Of a DNA stretch of 64,000 nucleotides, positions 35,432 through 50,400 are shown in pieces. Origin of the DNA: Pantoea eucalypti (GTDB lineage: Bacteria > Pseudomonadota > Gammaproteobacteria > Enterobacterales > Enterobacteriaceae); NCBI RefSeq assembly GCF_009646115.1, contig NZ_CP045720.1, positions 1,302,001-1,366,000 of the forward strand, in the 5' to 3' direction. The notes beneath the pieces are model-generated. The model was given only the letters and a program-made list of their open reading frames with translations, searched no databases and was not told the origin of the DNA. Positions within the stretch are counted from its first letter, which is position 1; the number at the start of each line of letters is the position of its first letter. The position numbers were made by a program, and so were the translations under genes.

Positions 35432-38400
35432 ATGGCAGAACTCACACAGAGCCGTGTAGATATCATCTCGCGCGAAAACGGTACACTCCTCTCACAGACC
35501 ACTGACGGTTCATCACAGTCCATTAACCTCACCGAACCCAGCGTTGTACGTATCAGCGGCACGCGAGACATGGTGACGCAGTTTGAGCGCCAGGGTAACG
35601 ATCTGGTGCTGAAAATGCGTGACGGCAGCACAGTACGCTACCAAAAATTCTTTCTTGATGACGCCGATGGTCAGCACAGCGAACTGGTGTTCGATGATGG
35701 CGTCAATCCACCGGAACATGCACTTTTCCCGCAGACCGCAGAAGGGGCTGAACTCGCTTCCCGTTCGATCACTCCGACCTATGAATCACTCGACAGCGTA
35801 GAGCCGCTGCTGCTGGCGGATAACGCCAATACGTCAATGGGCGTCATCACCGCAGGCGGTCTGGGTGTGCTCGGTTTAGCCGGACTGGCAGTGGGCATCG
35901 GCGGCGGTGGCGGAGGGGGTGGAGGTAACGGCGGCGGCAACGCCGGTGGCACCGATCCGGGAACACCGGTCACACCCGGGACACCTGCCATCACCCTGAA
36001 TGCCTTCGCTGGCGATAATGTGCTGGATAATGCGGAAAAAACGACCGATCAGGTGCTGAGCGGCACGACCAGCAATGTCGAAGCCGGTCAGATTGTCACG
36101 GTTACGCTGGGCGGACAGACCTACAACACCACAGTCGGCACGGATGGCAGCTGGAGCGTTACGATCCCTGCCGCCGCGCTGGCGGGACTTCCCGCAGGCA
36201 CCACCACCATCGATGTCAGCGTCAGTAACGCGGTGGGCACAGGCGCTACGGGCAGCCTGCCGGTTACCGTCGCTGCCGCCGATCCCGGTACACCCGCGAC
36301 ACCGGTTATCAGTCTGAATCCCTTTGCCGGCGACAACCTGCTGGATAACAGCGAAAAAACAACGCCACAAACGCTGTCCGGCAGCACCAGTAACGTTGAA
36401 GCCGGGCAGGTGGTCACCGTGACACTGGGCGGTCAGAGCTACAGCAGTAGCGTAGCCGCGGACGGAAGCTGGAGTATTACTGTGCCTGTGGATGCGCTGA
36501 GCGCACTGGCCTCCGGCAACACCACCCTCACAGCAACCGTCACTAACCAGGCAGGCACCGCCGCCAGCGGCAGCCTGACCTTCAACGTCGAGCCTCCCCT
36601 GACCGAGCCGGGCACGCCGGTTATCACCATCAATCAGTTTGCCGGTGATGATGTCCTCAGCAACAGCGAGAAAGCCACCGATCAGCTGCTGAGCGGCTCC
36701 ACCAGCAATGTGGAAGCGGGTCAGGTTGTCACCATCACGCTGGGCAATCAGACCTTCAGCGCAGTCGTGGATGCGCAGGGCAACTGGAGCGTCACGCTCT
36801 CACCTGCAGCGCTGAATGCGCTCAATGCCGGTTCACTTGCGATTTCCGCGGTCGTCACTAATCAGGCTGGCATTGAAGCCAGTGAAAACCGCGCGATCAG
36901 CGTCGATACACCTGTCGTTACGGGTCCGCCTGCGGTCACGGTGGATGAATTTACCGGTGACAACCAGCTGAGCAACGCAGAGAAAACCACCGATCAGACG
37001 GTGACCGGCAGCACCAGCAATATCGAACCGGGTCAGGTTGTGACGGTCACGCTGGGCGGTCAGACGTACAGCGGCAGCGTAGATGCGCAGGGCAACTGGA
37101 GCATCACGCTACCCTCAGCGGCCCTGAGCGCACTGGCGGCAGGTGAAACGACACTGACGGTTTCGGTCAGCAATACGGCGGGTAACACCGTGACCAGCAG
37201 CCTGCCCATCAGCGTGGAAGCGCCGGTGACGCAACCGGGCGAACCGACCGTTACCATCAATGAATTTGCCGGGGATGACATCCTCAGCAACGATGAAAAA
37301 GGGACCGCCCAGACGCTTTCTGGCACTACCACCAACGTCGAAGCGGGCCAGACGGTCACGATCATCTTTGGTGGACAGACTTACGCTGGCATCGTGGATG
37401 GCAGTGGTAACTGGAGCGTGACTGTTCCGGCTGGTGCGCTGGGCAACCTGTCTGCGGGATCCAATGTCATCAGCGCCACCGTCAGCAACGTCGATGGTGT
37501 GAGCGCAGGCGAAACCCGCGATATCTCGGTTGAGGCACCGGTGACGGAGCCGGGCGTGCCGGCGCTGACCCTGAATGAATTTGCCGGCGATAACGACCTG
37601 AGCAACGCCGAGAAAGCGTCCGATCAGCCTGTCAGCGGCACGGTCACCAACGTTGAAGCCGGACAGATCGTCACCGTGACCCTCGGTGGTCAGACCTACA
37701 GCGCCAGCGTGCAGGGTGACGGCAGCTGGAGCGTCACCGTGCCATCCGCCGCGCTGAACGCACTGGCAGCAGGCACCACTACCCTGACCGCCTCGGTCAG
37801 CAATGCGGCGGGCGACACCGCGACAACTTCGGAGTCGATCACCGTCGAAGCCCCGGCGACGCAGCCGGGTGAAGCCACCGTAACCATCAACGCCTTTGCC
37901 GGTGACGATATCCTCAGCAACAGCGAGAAAGCCACCGATCAGCTGCTGAGCGGCACCACCACCAATATTGCTGAGGGCCAGCAGGTCACTATCACCCTGA
38001 ATGGTGAGACCTTTACCGCCACGGTTGGCGCGGATGGCAACTGGAGCGTCTCGATCCCAGCCAGTTCGCTGGCGGCGCTGGCCGCCGGTAGCACGACCCT
38101 GAACGCTACAGTCACCGATACGCTCGGCGCAGCCGTCAGTGAAACCCGTGACTTCCTGGTGGCGTCAGCGGGCACTTCACCGAATGCCCCAACGTTAACC
38201 GTCAATGCCTTCGCTGAAGACAACATCCTGAGCAACGATGAGAAGCTGGAGGCTCAGGCGGTCTCAGGCAGCACCACCAACATCGAAGCGGGCCAGATTG
38301 TGACCGTAACCCTGGGCGGAGAGCGCTACAGCGGCACGGTCAATCCTGACGGCAGCTGGAATATCGCGATTCCGGCTGATGCACTCGGTGCGCTGGCCGC

Positions 38401-41400
38401 AGGATCTGCCTCGCTGGTGGTGACGGTCAGCAACGCAGCGGGCACCAGCGTTAGCGACACGCTGGCGATCACCGTCGAGCCACCGGTGACTGAGCCGGGC
38501 CAGCCCACCCTCATCATCAATCAGTTCGCCGGTGATGACGTCCTGAGCAACGATGAGAAAACCAGCGACCAGTTGCTGAGCGGCAGCAGTACCAATGTCG
38601 AGGTGGGTCAAATCGTCACAGTCACGCTGGGCGACCAGACTTACAGCGCCACGGTCGGCGCGGATGGCAGCTGGAGCCTGAATGTCCCAGCCAGCGCACT
38701 GGCAGCACTGGCGGCGGGCAGTGCAACTATCGCGGCCACGGTTTCCAGTCAGGCGGGCATAATCGCCAGCGAAGATCGGGCGATTGTGGTGGATACCCCG
38801 GCGCAACCGGAAACGCCGACAGTGGCTATTGCCCTGTTCGCCGGTGACGATCTGGTGGATAACAGCGAAAAAGCCCTGGATCAGACGCTCTCCGGCACCA
38901 CCAGCAATGTGGAGGCGGGCCAGACGGTCACCATCACCCTGGGCGGTCAGAATTACAGTGCCACGGTCAATCCTGATGGCAGCTGGAGTACACAGATCCC
39001 GTCTGCAGCGCTCAGCGCACTGGCAGCGGGCAGCACCGCCATTGCGGTTAGCGTCACGACGGTAGCCGGTGCTGTGGCCACTGACACCCGTGACATTAAC
39101 GTCGCGCCAGCAGCAGGCGAACCTGGCATCGTCTCAATCAATGAACCGGTCAGCGCGGATGGCTTCCTCAATTTGCAGGAGCTGAGCAGCGATCTGATCA
39201 TCAGCGGTTCGGCGGTGGGTGTTAATCCAGGCCAGACGGTGCAGCTTAATTTTAACGGCGGTAATTACAGCGCAGTGGTGAGCAGCAATGGCGTCTGGAG
39301 CGTCACCGTTCCGGCAAGTGCACTCACCGATATCACCGACGGTGTTAAACAGATTTCAGTGACGACCGTCGATGCCAGCAATACGCTGCTGACCGCCTCC
39401 GCTCCGCTGAATGTGGTCGCATCTACGCTGCCGCAAATCACGCTGAACGAGAGTGCGATCACCGATGGTATTCTCAACCGGACGGAAGCGGGTAGCGATC
39501 TGCTGATCGGCGGCAGCACCGGCAAGGCCGTCGCGGGCCAGCAGGTGGAAGTGGAACTTAACGGCAAAACTTACAGTACCACTGTCAATGCCGACGGCAG
39601 CTGGAGCCTGCCAGTGCCTGCCAGCGATCTCGCTTTACTGGCGCAGGGCGCTAACAGCCTGATCATTACCGCCATTGACGAGGCGGGCAACCGCGCGGAC
39701 CAGACGGTGAATTTCAGCGTCGACACGCTGCCACCGACGCTGATTGTGGCTGAGGTCGCAGGTGGCGATGGCATTCTCAACAGCAGTGAAGTGACGGCGG
39801 GTGTGCCGGTCAGTGGTTCAGGTGCACTGCCGGGCGAGCGGGTTTCTGTTTCGCTGAACAACCAGAGTTACAGCGCCACAGTCGATGAGCAGGGCAACTG
39901 GACGGTTGATTTGCCGCCAGCAGCATTGCAGGCATTGTCTGATGGCAGCAGCTATACGCTGACCGTCACGCTGACCGACGCCAGCGGGAACATCGCCACC
40001 CAGACGCAACCGCTGTTAGTCAACACACAACTTCCGGTTGCGGCCGTGACCGCACCGGGCGGTGATGGGGTTCTGACCAGCAACGAACTGACTCAGCCGC
40101 TGCTGATCAGCGGCACCGGCACCACGGGCGACACCGTAACGGTGGGGTTAAACGGCAAGACCTATAACGCCGTTGTTGATGAAAACGGAACCTGGAGTGC
40201 TTCCGTTCCGGTTGCCGATCTGGGCCCGCTGACCAATCAGACTTATCCGGTAACGGTTACGGTGACCGATCCGGCCGGTAACAGCAGCTCGCAGGATACG
40301 TCTTTGCGGGTCGCCACGTCCGTACCGGCTCTGACGATCAACGATCTCACTAATGATGGCGCGATCAACAACAGCGATGCGCAGCAGCCATTGATCGTCA
40401 GCGGCACTGGCGACGAAGGCGACATCATTCGCGTCACACTGAATAACGTGACTTACAGCGCCGTGGTGGCGCAGGGTGGCAACTGGAGCGTCAATATTCC
40501 TGCCTCTGATCTGGCGAATGTGCCGAATGGCACCCAGACCGTAACGGTGGTGGCGACGGACGCCGATGGCAACACCACACAAACCGGCAGTCCCTTGATT
40601 TTCGCCACCACGCCGCCGCTGCTGGAAGTCTCCACGCCGGGCAGCGATGGTTATATCAATATCGCTGAGCACACCCAGGATCTCACTCTCGACGGGCGTG
40701 GCGGTGCGCAGGGCGATACGGTCACGGTAACGTTCAATAATGAAACCTACACCGCCACCGTGGATACCAACGGCGCGTGGAGCGTAACGGTTCCCGCCGC
40801 GATTGTCAGCCAGCTGGGCGATGAGATCTATCCGATCAACGTTGCCATCAGCGATGCGTATGGCAACACCACCACGCAGTTGACCAGCGTTACCGTGCTG
40901 GCGGCCACGTCACCCGCCCTGACCATTGATCCCGTCACCAGCGACAATCAGGTCGATAGCGCGGAACAGCTCAGCGACATTCTGGTCACCGGCAATGTCA
41001 CCGGCGTACCGGCCGGTTCGCCGGTATTATTGACCATTAACGGGCAGTCTTACGACGGTGAGGTACTGGCGAACGGTCGCTGGAGTGTGACGCTGCCCGC
41101 CGGATCGCTGGGCGGTTTGGGCGAAAAAACCTTTACCGTAGCGATTACTGATCAGGCCGGTAACCCGGCGCTGCCTGCTGAAGGGCAATTCAGCGTGGTT
41201 ATCTTACCCGAACCGTCGCTGTCGGTGACCCCGATCAGTGGTGACAATGCGCTGAATGGGCTGGAAGCACAGAGTGATCTCACTGTAAGTGGCGGCTCGG
41301 CAAACCTGCCGGCTAACAGTCCGATCAGCGTGACGCTGGAACCCAACGGCACGGTTTACACCACCACAACCGATATAAACGGCAGCTGGACCCTGACGGT

Positions 41401-44400
41401 GCCCGCTGCTGACCTGGCAAATCTGCCGCAGGGTAACACCACGGTTACCGTCTCTACGGGTGATGTGCAGATCAATCAGCCGCTGCTGGTGGCGACTACG
41501 CCGCTGGCAGACCCGGAAATCAATACGCCTTTCACTGACGGCATTCTCAACACGGATGAAGCCAGCGTGGCGCAGACGCTGACCGGCTCAGTCCAGCCAG
41601 GCCAGGCCGTCAGCGTGACCCTGGGCGGCATAAGTTATCCGGCAACGGTCGCAGCAAATGGTGAATGGCGCGTCACGCTGCCGCCAGATGCGCTACAGGC
41701 ACTGCCGCAGGGCAGCAATCCGGTTACCGTGACGGTAAGCGATGTGGCAGGTAACAGCACCAGCATCAGTGAACCGCTGATTGTTGATACCGGCTTACCC
41801 GCGCTGACCGTTAATCCGATTGCCATCGATGGCATTATCAATGCGACTGAAACGACCACGGATTTGAACCTGAGCGGCACCGTTGCGCCCGGCGGCAGCG
41901 TCAGCCTTGTACTGAATAACCAGACCTATGAGGCAGTAGTTGCCGCCGACGGCAGCTGGACGGCTACCGTGCCTGCTGCCAGTCTGCAACTGCTGCCAGA
42001 GGGGCGTTACGATCTTAACGTGACTGTCACGACTCTGAGCGGCAACGTCGCCACCACGCCATTCCCGGTTACCGTGGATACCACGCCACCCGACTTCAGC
42101 TTTGATACGCCTGCTGGCGATGGCGTGCTGAACATTGCAGAACAGGCCAACGGCTTCAGTTTCAGCGGTGCAGGCACTGAAGGCGACAGCGTGAGTGTCA
42201 CGCTGAATGGCGTCACCTACACAGGCACCGTTGAGGCGGGCGGAAACTGGACGCTGGCTGTGCCGCCAGCGGCACTGGCCGGTCTGACTAACGGCATCAG
42301 CTATCCCGTGGTGATCACCGTCACCGACGAGGCGGGGAACAGCAACAGCCAGAACAGTGCGCTGACAGTTGCCACAACGCCGCCTCCGCTGGTGGTCGCA
42401 CCGATCAGCGGCGACAATGCGCTGAACACAGGTGAACTGGCGGAGCCGCTGGTCGTCAGTGGCAGCGGTCAGAATGGCGATATTGTCACGGTCCAGCTTA
42501 ATGACCAGATTTACAGCACCACGGTTGGCGTAAATGGACAGTGGACGCTGCAGATCGCCTCTGAAGCGCTAGCAGCACTGCCGTCAGGCAGTAATCTGGT
42601 AACGGTGACGGAAACCAGTGCGAACGGTAATCAGAGCAGCCAGGTGATTGATCTGAATGTGGCTACCTCGCCGGAGATACAGCCTGCGCTGACCATAGAT
42701 AGCAGCACCTTTGCCGGTGATGGCATCGTGACGGCGGCAGAGCAGCTACAGCCGATTACGGTCCGCGGCAGCAGCAGCAATGTTGAAGCGGGCCAGCAGG
42801 TCATCATCTCTCTGAATGGCACCGAATACAGTGGCGTGGTCGCGGCCAGTGGCAACTGGAGTATCATTCTGCCTGCAGGTGCACTGGCTGAATTGGGGGA
42901 GGGTAATCAGACACTGAACGTCAGTGTGATTAACGTCGTGGGTAATACGGCCAGCAGCCCGCTTAACTTCAGCGTGGACAACACCCTGCCGTCGATTGCG
43001 CTGGCACCGATTAGCGACGACAACTACCTCAATGCACAGGAAGTGAATGGCGCCATCGTCGTGAGCGGCAGCACCAGTGGTCTGCCGGACGGCAGCATTG
43101 TCACCGTCGTGGCTAATGGGACACCGGTCAGTGTCACCGTGGCGGCAGAGGGAAGCTGGAGCCTCACCTTACCGGCTGGCACCTTTACCGGCACTGCAGA
43201 TGGCCCGCAAATCATCACGGTCACCGCCAGCGACGCTAACGGAACAGAGCTTGCGACCAGTGACGCCACGCTGACGGTTGTCGCCAGCGCATTGCCAGTG
43301 GCCACTCCCGGTGTGGCATTTAATGATGGCATTCTCAACGGTGAGGAAGCCTCGGCAGGTGGCGTGATCACCGGCAGCACCGGCGTAACCGGTGACGGCC
43401 AGACGGTCGTTGTGACGCTGGGCGGCAGTAACTACAGCGGTACGGTGGATGCCACGGGCAACTGGCAGGTCGCGGTTCCGGCCGATATTCTGGCTGCGCT
43501 GCCACAGGGCAATGCGCCTTACACCGTGGTTGTCAGTGATGTAGCAGGCAACACCAGCCAGGCGAATGGCAACATTGTGGTGGATACCGTGCCTCCGGTG
43601 CTGAACTTCATCACGCCATCCGATGGCATTATCAATGCTGCCGAAAGTCAGCAGCCGCTCACGCTGACCGGCAGCAGCGAAGCAAACGCGCTGATTGTGG
43701 CCAGCTTCAACGGCACCACGCTGAGCACCACCGCTGACGTTAATGGCAGCTGGTCGCTGGCATTGCCTGCCACGGTTTACACCGGGCTGGGCAACGGTAG
43801 CTATCCACTGACCGTGACCGCCAGCGATGCGGCAGGCAATGCCACCACCACCAGCCGTGACCTGGCGCTGAAAGTGGAACCCGGCACACTGCCAACCCTG
43901 ACGCTGGATGCGTTTGCCGGTAACAACGTGGTTGATGGCGCGGAACGCCTCACCGATCAGCGTCTCTCGGGCACCACCACCAATGTTGAAGCAGGCCAGC
44001 TGGTCACTGTGAACATTGAGGGGACGGTTTACAGCGCCACCGTGCAGGCGAGCGGCGCGTGGAGCCTGACCGTGCCAGCCGGTGCGCTGGCGGCCATTAA
44101 TGACGGTAGCGCCAGTTTCACTGTGGCGGTCAGCGATGTGGCAGGCAACACCACTAGCCGTGATCTCAACTTTGACGTGAACAGCAACGCCTCTGGCCTG
44201 GCGATGGACGCCATCAGCCAGGACAACTACCTGAATGCACAGGAGCTGGGTCAGTCGCTGATCGTGACCGGCACCTCGGTGAATGTGCCTGAGGGCAGTA
44301 CGGTGACGCTGCTGTTTAACAACATCAGCTATACCGCGCAGGTCTCGGCCACTGGCCGCTGGAGTGCGATCGTGCCGGCTGAGGCACTCACGGCGCTCGC

Positions 44401-47400
44401 CGATGGGCCTTACACCGTGACCGTCACCGCGACAGACAGCGGCGGGTCGACCCTGAGCAGTGAGGCGACGCTTAACGTACTGGCGACCACTCTGCCGGCA
44501 CCACAAATCCTCTCTGCCTTTGGCGATGGAGTGCTCAACAGCAGCGAGATCGCCACAGCACAAACCCTGAGCGGCACCACAGGTGTAACAGGTGACGGAC
44601 AGCGCGTCAGCGTGCAGCTGAATGGCGTCACGTATAACGGTACGGTCGACAGCAACGGCAACTGGCAGATCAACGTGCCTGCTACGGCGCTGGCTGACCT
44701 GCCAGAAGATGTTATTAGCTATACCGTCACGGTGCAGGATGCGGCGGGTAACACCGGCAGCACACCGGGCAGCGTAACGGTGGATCTGACGCCACCGACG
44801 CTGACCCTGAACGCCGTTGCGGGCGATAACAGCGTTAATATCGCCGAAAGCCTCGCTCCGATTGTCCTCAGCGGCAGCAGCAATGCTGAAGCCGGGCAGC
44901 AGGTCACGATTACCCTGAACAATCAGCTCTGGACGACTACCGTTACCCAGGAGGGCGACTGGAGCCTGACACTGCCTGCCGGTTCGCTGGCCGGTATTCA
45001 GGCCGGCGCTTACATCCTGACTGTGACAGTCAGTGATGCGGCGGGTAACCCGGTCACGGAAACGCGTGAAATCACCGTGGCAACCGGGGCATTGTCGGTC
45101 AGCATAAACACCCCGTTTGGTGATGGTTATCTGAATCTGGCTGAGCAGGGTGTCGGCCAGACACTGACCGGCAGCACCGGTGTGCCGGGCGACGGCCAGA
45201 CCGTCACCGTGACGCTAGGCGGGAATGATTACCCGGCCACGGTGGATGCGCAGGGCAACTGGACGCTGAATTTAACACCTGCGCAGGTGCAGACGCTGGA
45301 CGAGGGGATCAATACCCTGGTGGTCAATGCCAGCGATGCGGCCGGTAACAGCGGTCTGCTGACCAGCGCCGTCACCGTTGATCTCACACCGCCGGTATTA
45401 AGCGTCAACCCCATCGGCGGCGATAACATCATCAATTCCCTGGAGGTACTGGAAGCGGTCGCCATCAGTGGGTCGGCAACGGTGGCGGATGCCGGGCAGA
45501 CAGTGACGGTCAGTTTCCAGAATGTCGATTACACCACTCTGGTGCTCTCTGACGGCACCTGGCAGGTGACGCTGCCTGCCAGCGTTGTGCAGGGGCTGGC
45601 GGACAACACCTACCCGGTTGTTGTCTCAATGACCGATGCAGCGGGCAACCCGGCAGCGCTTGTTGAGACCACACTGACGCGCAATGCTGACAGTCAGAAT
45701 CTGCCAACACTGACCCTCGGGACGCTCAGTGAGGATAACTTCCTTAACCAGGCCGAGTCGCAGCAGGATCTGAGCATCGGCGGCACCAGCACCAATCTGG
45801 CTGAGGGCCAGCTGGTGGCGGTGACGCTGAACGGCCTGCAGTACAGCGGCACGGTGACCGCGAATGGCAGCTGGACGGTAACCGTTCCGGCCGCCGAGCT
45901 GGGTAATCTGCCGGATGGCGATCAACTGGTGCAGGTGGTGGCAACCGATGCCTCTGGTAACCCGGCCAGTGCCAGTGGCAGTCTGGTTGTGCTGGCCAGC
46001 GCGCAGGTTCAGCCGACGCTGACCATGAACGTGGTCGCCGGTGACGATGTGATCAATTCCACCGAGTCCACTGCAGAGGTTGCGGTCAGCGGCAGCAGCA
46101 CGCTGCTGGCAGCGGGTACTGTCGTAACGGTGTCATTGAGCGGCACGGATTACACGACGACGACCACTCTCGATGCGAACGGCATCTGGACGGTGAATGT
46201 ACCGTCCGCGGCCTTTGCCGATGTGGCGCCAGGCAGCAGCCAGACCTTTACCGTCAGCGCAACGGATGTCGCGGGTAATCCGGCGACCGCCACGAAGGAG
46301 GTTGATTTTATTACCACACGTCCTGTGCTGACGGATATTACGGTCAGTGCGGGCGACACCCTTAACCTGTCGGAGTCGCTGCAGGATCTCACCATTAGCG
46401 GCACCACCACGGGCGCAATACCTGTGACGGTAACGCTGAATAATGTCAGCTACACCGCCACGGCAGATGCCGACGGAAACTGGACAATTACTGTTCCGAC
46501 GGCCGACGTGCAACAACTGGCGGATGGCCCCAATGCGATCATCGTTTCTGTCACTGACGCGGCGGGCAATATCACCACGGACACCACCACCTCACTGGAT
46601 GTGGCGTTTAACACCCTGCCAGCGCTGACCCTGAACAGACCGTTTGGCGATTCGCTGCTCAGTCTGGCAGAAACCGAAGGCCCGATAACGCTGAGTGGTG
46701 ACAGTACTAACCTGCCGGAAGGCAGTGTAGTAAACATCGCTCTTGGCGGGCTGACGTTCAGCACCACCACGGATGTCAGCGGCAGCTGGACGCTGAACCT
46801 GGCATCGGGTGCGCTCACAGGCCTTGACGATGGACTGACACAGGTGGTGGTCACTGCTGTTGATGCTGCCGGAAATCCGGCGCAGGCCACTGCAGGCGTT
46901 GAGATCCTGCAAACCCCACCGGTTTCCGCTGACTTTGCCGTTACGCAGTTCGGCGACAACGTCATTAATATCAGTGAAGCCGCCTCGGTGCAGCAGGTTA
47001 CCGGCACCTCCACCGTCGTGGCGGGTCAGACGCTGAGCGTCACGGCAGGTGATGACGCTATCCCGTTATCCGTCACGGTCGATGCCAGTGGCAACTGGAC
47101 GGCCAGCCTGACGCCAGAGGTGATCGCCAGCCTGGGGAGCGGGGAACATACCCTGACCCTCACAACCACGGATCGGGCAGGAAACACGACCGAGGCGACC
47201 AAAACATTTATCTCTGCGATTACACCGATTGCTGACCCCTCGCTGGATACACCCTTTATTGATGGGCGGATTAACGCCGCAGAGGCGGCCGCAGGGGGAT
47301 CGCTTACCGGTGCGGTGAATGTTGATAACGCAGCGGGGGTCACCGTCACGCTCAATGGGACTGTTTATTCCGCAACGCTCAGTCAGGATGGTTCCCGCTG

Positions 47401-50400
47401 GTCACTGGACCTGCCACCTGCTGTATTGCAGTCACTGCCGGATGGCAACTGGCCGGTGACGGTGACCGTCACCGATGTGAACGGCAACACCGGAAGCTTC
47501 GGCGGTACGGTGCTGGTGGCGATTAACTCGCTGCCGGATGTCAGCCTGAATCTGCCGTTTGGTGACGGTGCGCTGAACGCTGCCGAGGCGGGAACGGAAC
47601 AGATCCTGACGGGTACCACCGGCATTAGCGGTGCCGGTCAGACTGTATCGGTCCTGATCTCCGGCTTCAATAATGATCAGCCGCTGGCTGCAACGGTGCA
47701 GACCGACGGCAGCTGGTCTCTGGCCCTGTCGCCAGCGCAGCTGGCCACGTTCACCAGCGGCACTCACACTATTACCGTGACCGCAACCGACATCGCGGGT
47801 AACAGCGATAACACGGCGCTGAATGTGGTCACCGAAGTGGCCGTGCCGGTACCCGGCTTTAACCCTGGTGCATTTGGCGGAGATAATCTGCTGAACATCA
47901 GTGAAGCGGCGGCAGGCGTGACCCTGACCGGCACCACCGGCAGTGTGGGGGCGAATCAGGCGGTCAGCATCACCGTCGATGTTAACGGCAGTCGCTATTC
48001 TGGCTCAGTGGATGGCGACGGTAACTGGACCGTGGATATTCCGCCGGATGCCCTGAGTTCACTGGGTAGCGGGCCGCAGACGCTGACGGTCAACGTGGTG
48101 GATGCAGCGGGCAATAGCGCATCAGCGCAACTGCCATTCACCGCTGATCTCACCGCGCCACAGCCTGCAGTCAATCCGGAATTCCTCGGCAGCTATGTAA
48201 ACAGTAGCGATGTTGCCGCGGGCATTACCCTGAGCGGCACCACCGGTGAGGTGGGCGCGAATCAGACGGTGGGGCTCACGCTTGACGGCACGACCTATAC
48301 CGCAACAGTGGATGCGAATGGCAACTGGACGGTGCCCCTGACTCAGGCGCAGCTTTCAGCACTGCCGGATGCCACCTATCCGGTCAGCGTGACAGCAACC
48401 GATGCAGCGGGCAACAGCACCACCATTACCAGTTCGCTGGTGCTCGACAAAACCCCGCCGGTGCTTAGCTTTACCGACTTCACTGGCGACAACGTCGTTA
48501 ACTACGCCGAGAGCATTCAGCCGCAGATACTCAGCGGCACCACGACCGGCGCAGAAACCGGTGCTGTCGTCACGGTTTCGCTGAATACCACCATCCTTGG
48601 CACCGCAATTGTTGACGGTAACGGCAACTGGAGCGTGACGCTGACGTCAGAGCAGATGGCCACCTTTACGCCATCGACCACGCTGACGCTGGCAGTGACC
48701 GATCTGGCTGGCAATACCGCAACCGTGCCTGTCTCGCTGACCGTCGATCTGACGCCACCACCAGGCCCGCTGGTAACGCTGGACACAGTCTCGGGCGACA
48801 ACATTATCAGCACCCAGGATGTGGCGGGTGGGGTAGCGGTAAGTGGTACTTCGGCTAACCTCGGCGCGAACGGGTCAGTGGAGGTGGTGATCAATGGTGT
48901 TCCCTACACCACCACGCTGGATGCGTCGGGCAACTGGTCGACCGGGGCCTTGCCCGTCACCGCCTTTGGCAATGCGGACGGCAGCGTCGGCATCACCGTG
49001 ACGGCCACAGATGGCACAACACCGGTGACGACCAGCGGTAACGTGCTGATCGATCTGACTGCACCAACCCTGTCGATCAATACCTTTGCGGGTGATAACC
49101 AGGTTAATGGCAATGAAAGCACCCTAAGCCAGGCGATTACCGGCACCGCCGATATCGCTGAGGCTGGCCGCACGGTCGTTGTGACCTTCAATGGCCAGAC
49201 CTACAACGCGGTGGTGCAAACCAACGGCACCTGGTCCACTACCGTTCCTGCCAGCGCAATGCAGGCACTTACCGATGGCACCACGCCAATCACCGCGCAG
49301 CTGACGGATGCCGCCGGTAATGTGGGGACGGCTACCCAGACAGTGACGGTCGATACCGCCGCGCCACTGGTACTGGTGGACGCATTCCTCGGCGACAACG
49401 TGGTCAACGCCGCAGACCTGGTGCTCGGTCAGGTGCTGACCGGTAGCGCGCAGGGAGCCGAAGGCCAGACCATCAGCCTCTATCTGGGCGATGCCGCCCC
49501 GATCGCCACCACGACGGTGGGGGCTGACGGACGCTGGAGCATCGATCTTGCGCCGAACGTCCTGTCGAGCCTCAATGACGGCGCGCTGGTGTTTGGCGTG
49601 CGGGTCAATGACCTTGCAGGCAACCAGACCGACGCCACGCTAACGGTCAATAAAGTGGTCAACAGTGCGCTGACGCTGGTGGTTGATTCGGTGTTCGGCG
49701 ACGGCACGCTCAGTGCGCTGGATACCACCGTCGCGCAGACGATCTCCGGGACCGCACTCTCCGCGGGCGTCGGTGCCACAGTTTCCGTGGTGCTGGGCGG
49801 GACCACGCTCTCTGCCTCAGTGGGTCAGGATGGTAAATGGGCTATCGTGGTGCCACCGTCGGTACTGGGTCTGCTCACCGATGGTCAGCTGGATATTGAC
49901 GTCACCCTGACGGATGCCGCAGGCAACACCCGCACGGTGGGTGAAACCGCTACGGCGATTGTCGATGCGGTGCCGGTCGTTGGTCCGCTCACCGGCTTGT
50001 TTGGCGGCGATGACCTGCTGAACATTGCAGAAGCCGCAGCCGGACAGCTGGTCGGTGGCGTCATCAGCAACGCAGCTGAAGGTTCACAGGTGACTGTGAC
50101 CTTTGGCAGCAAGACGTACAGTACAACGGTGCAGGCGGGCGGAAGGTGGAGCGTTAACCTGCCGGGCAGCGATCTGACCTCACTGCTGGATGGCAATCTG
50201 ACGCTGGGCGTCAGTGTCAGGGATGCCGTGGGTAACGTTGCCTCTAACAGCGCCTCAATTGGTATCTTTACCCAGACACCGTCCATTTCGCTGACGTCAC
50301 TGTTTGGTGATGGGGTACTGAATCTGGCCGATATCGCCACCGGACAGGTGATCAGCGGCGTGGTAAATAACGTTGCGCAGGGCAGTGTGGTCACACTCTC

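Noticed and set aside
43169..44563. 464-codon open frame on the minus strand inside the adhesin gene, plus many shorter ones
   Set aside because: They run opposite a GC-rich, highly repetitive coding sequence and recur with the repeat period. They have no ribosome sites and no family resemblance, so codon bias explains them.
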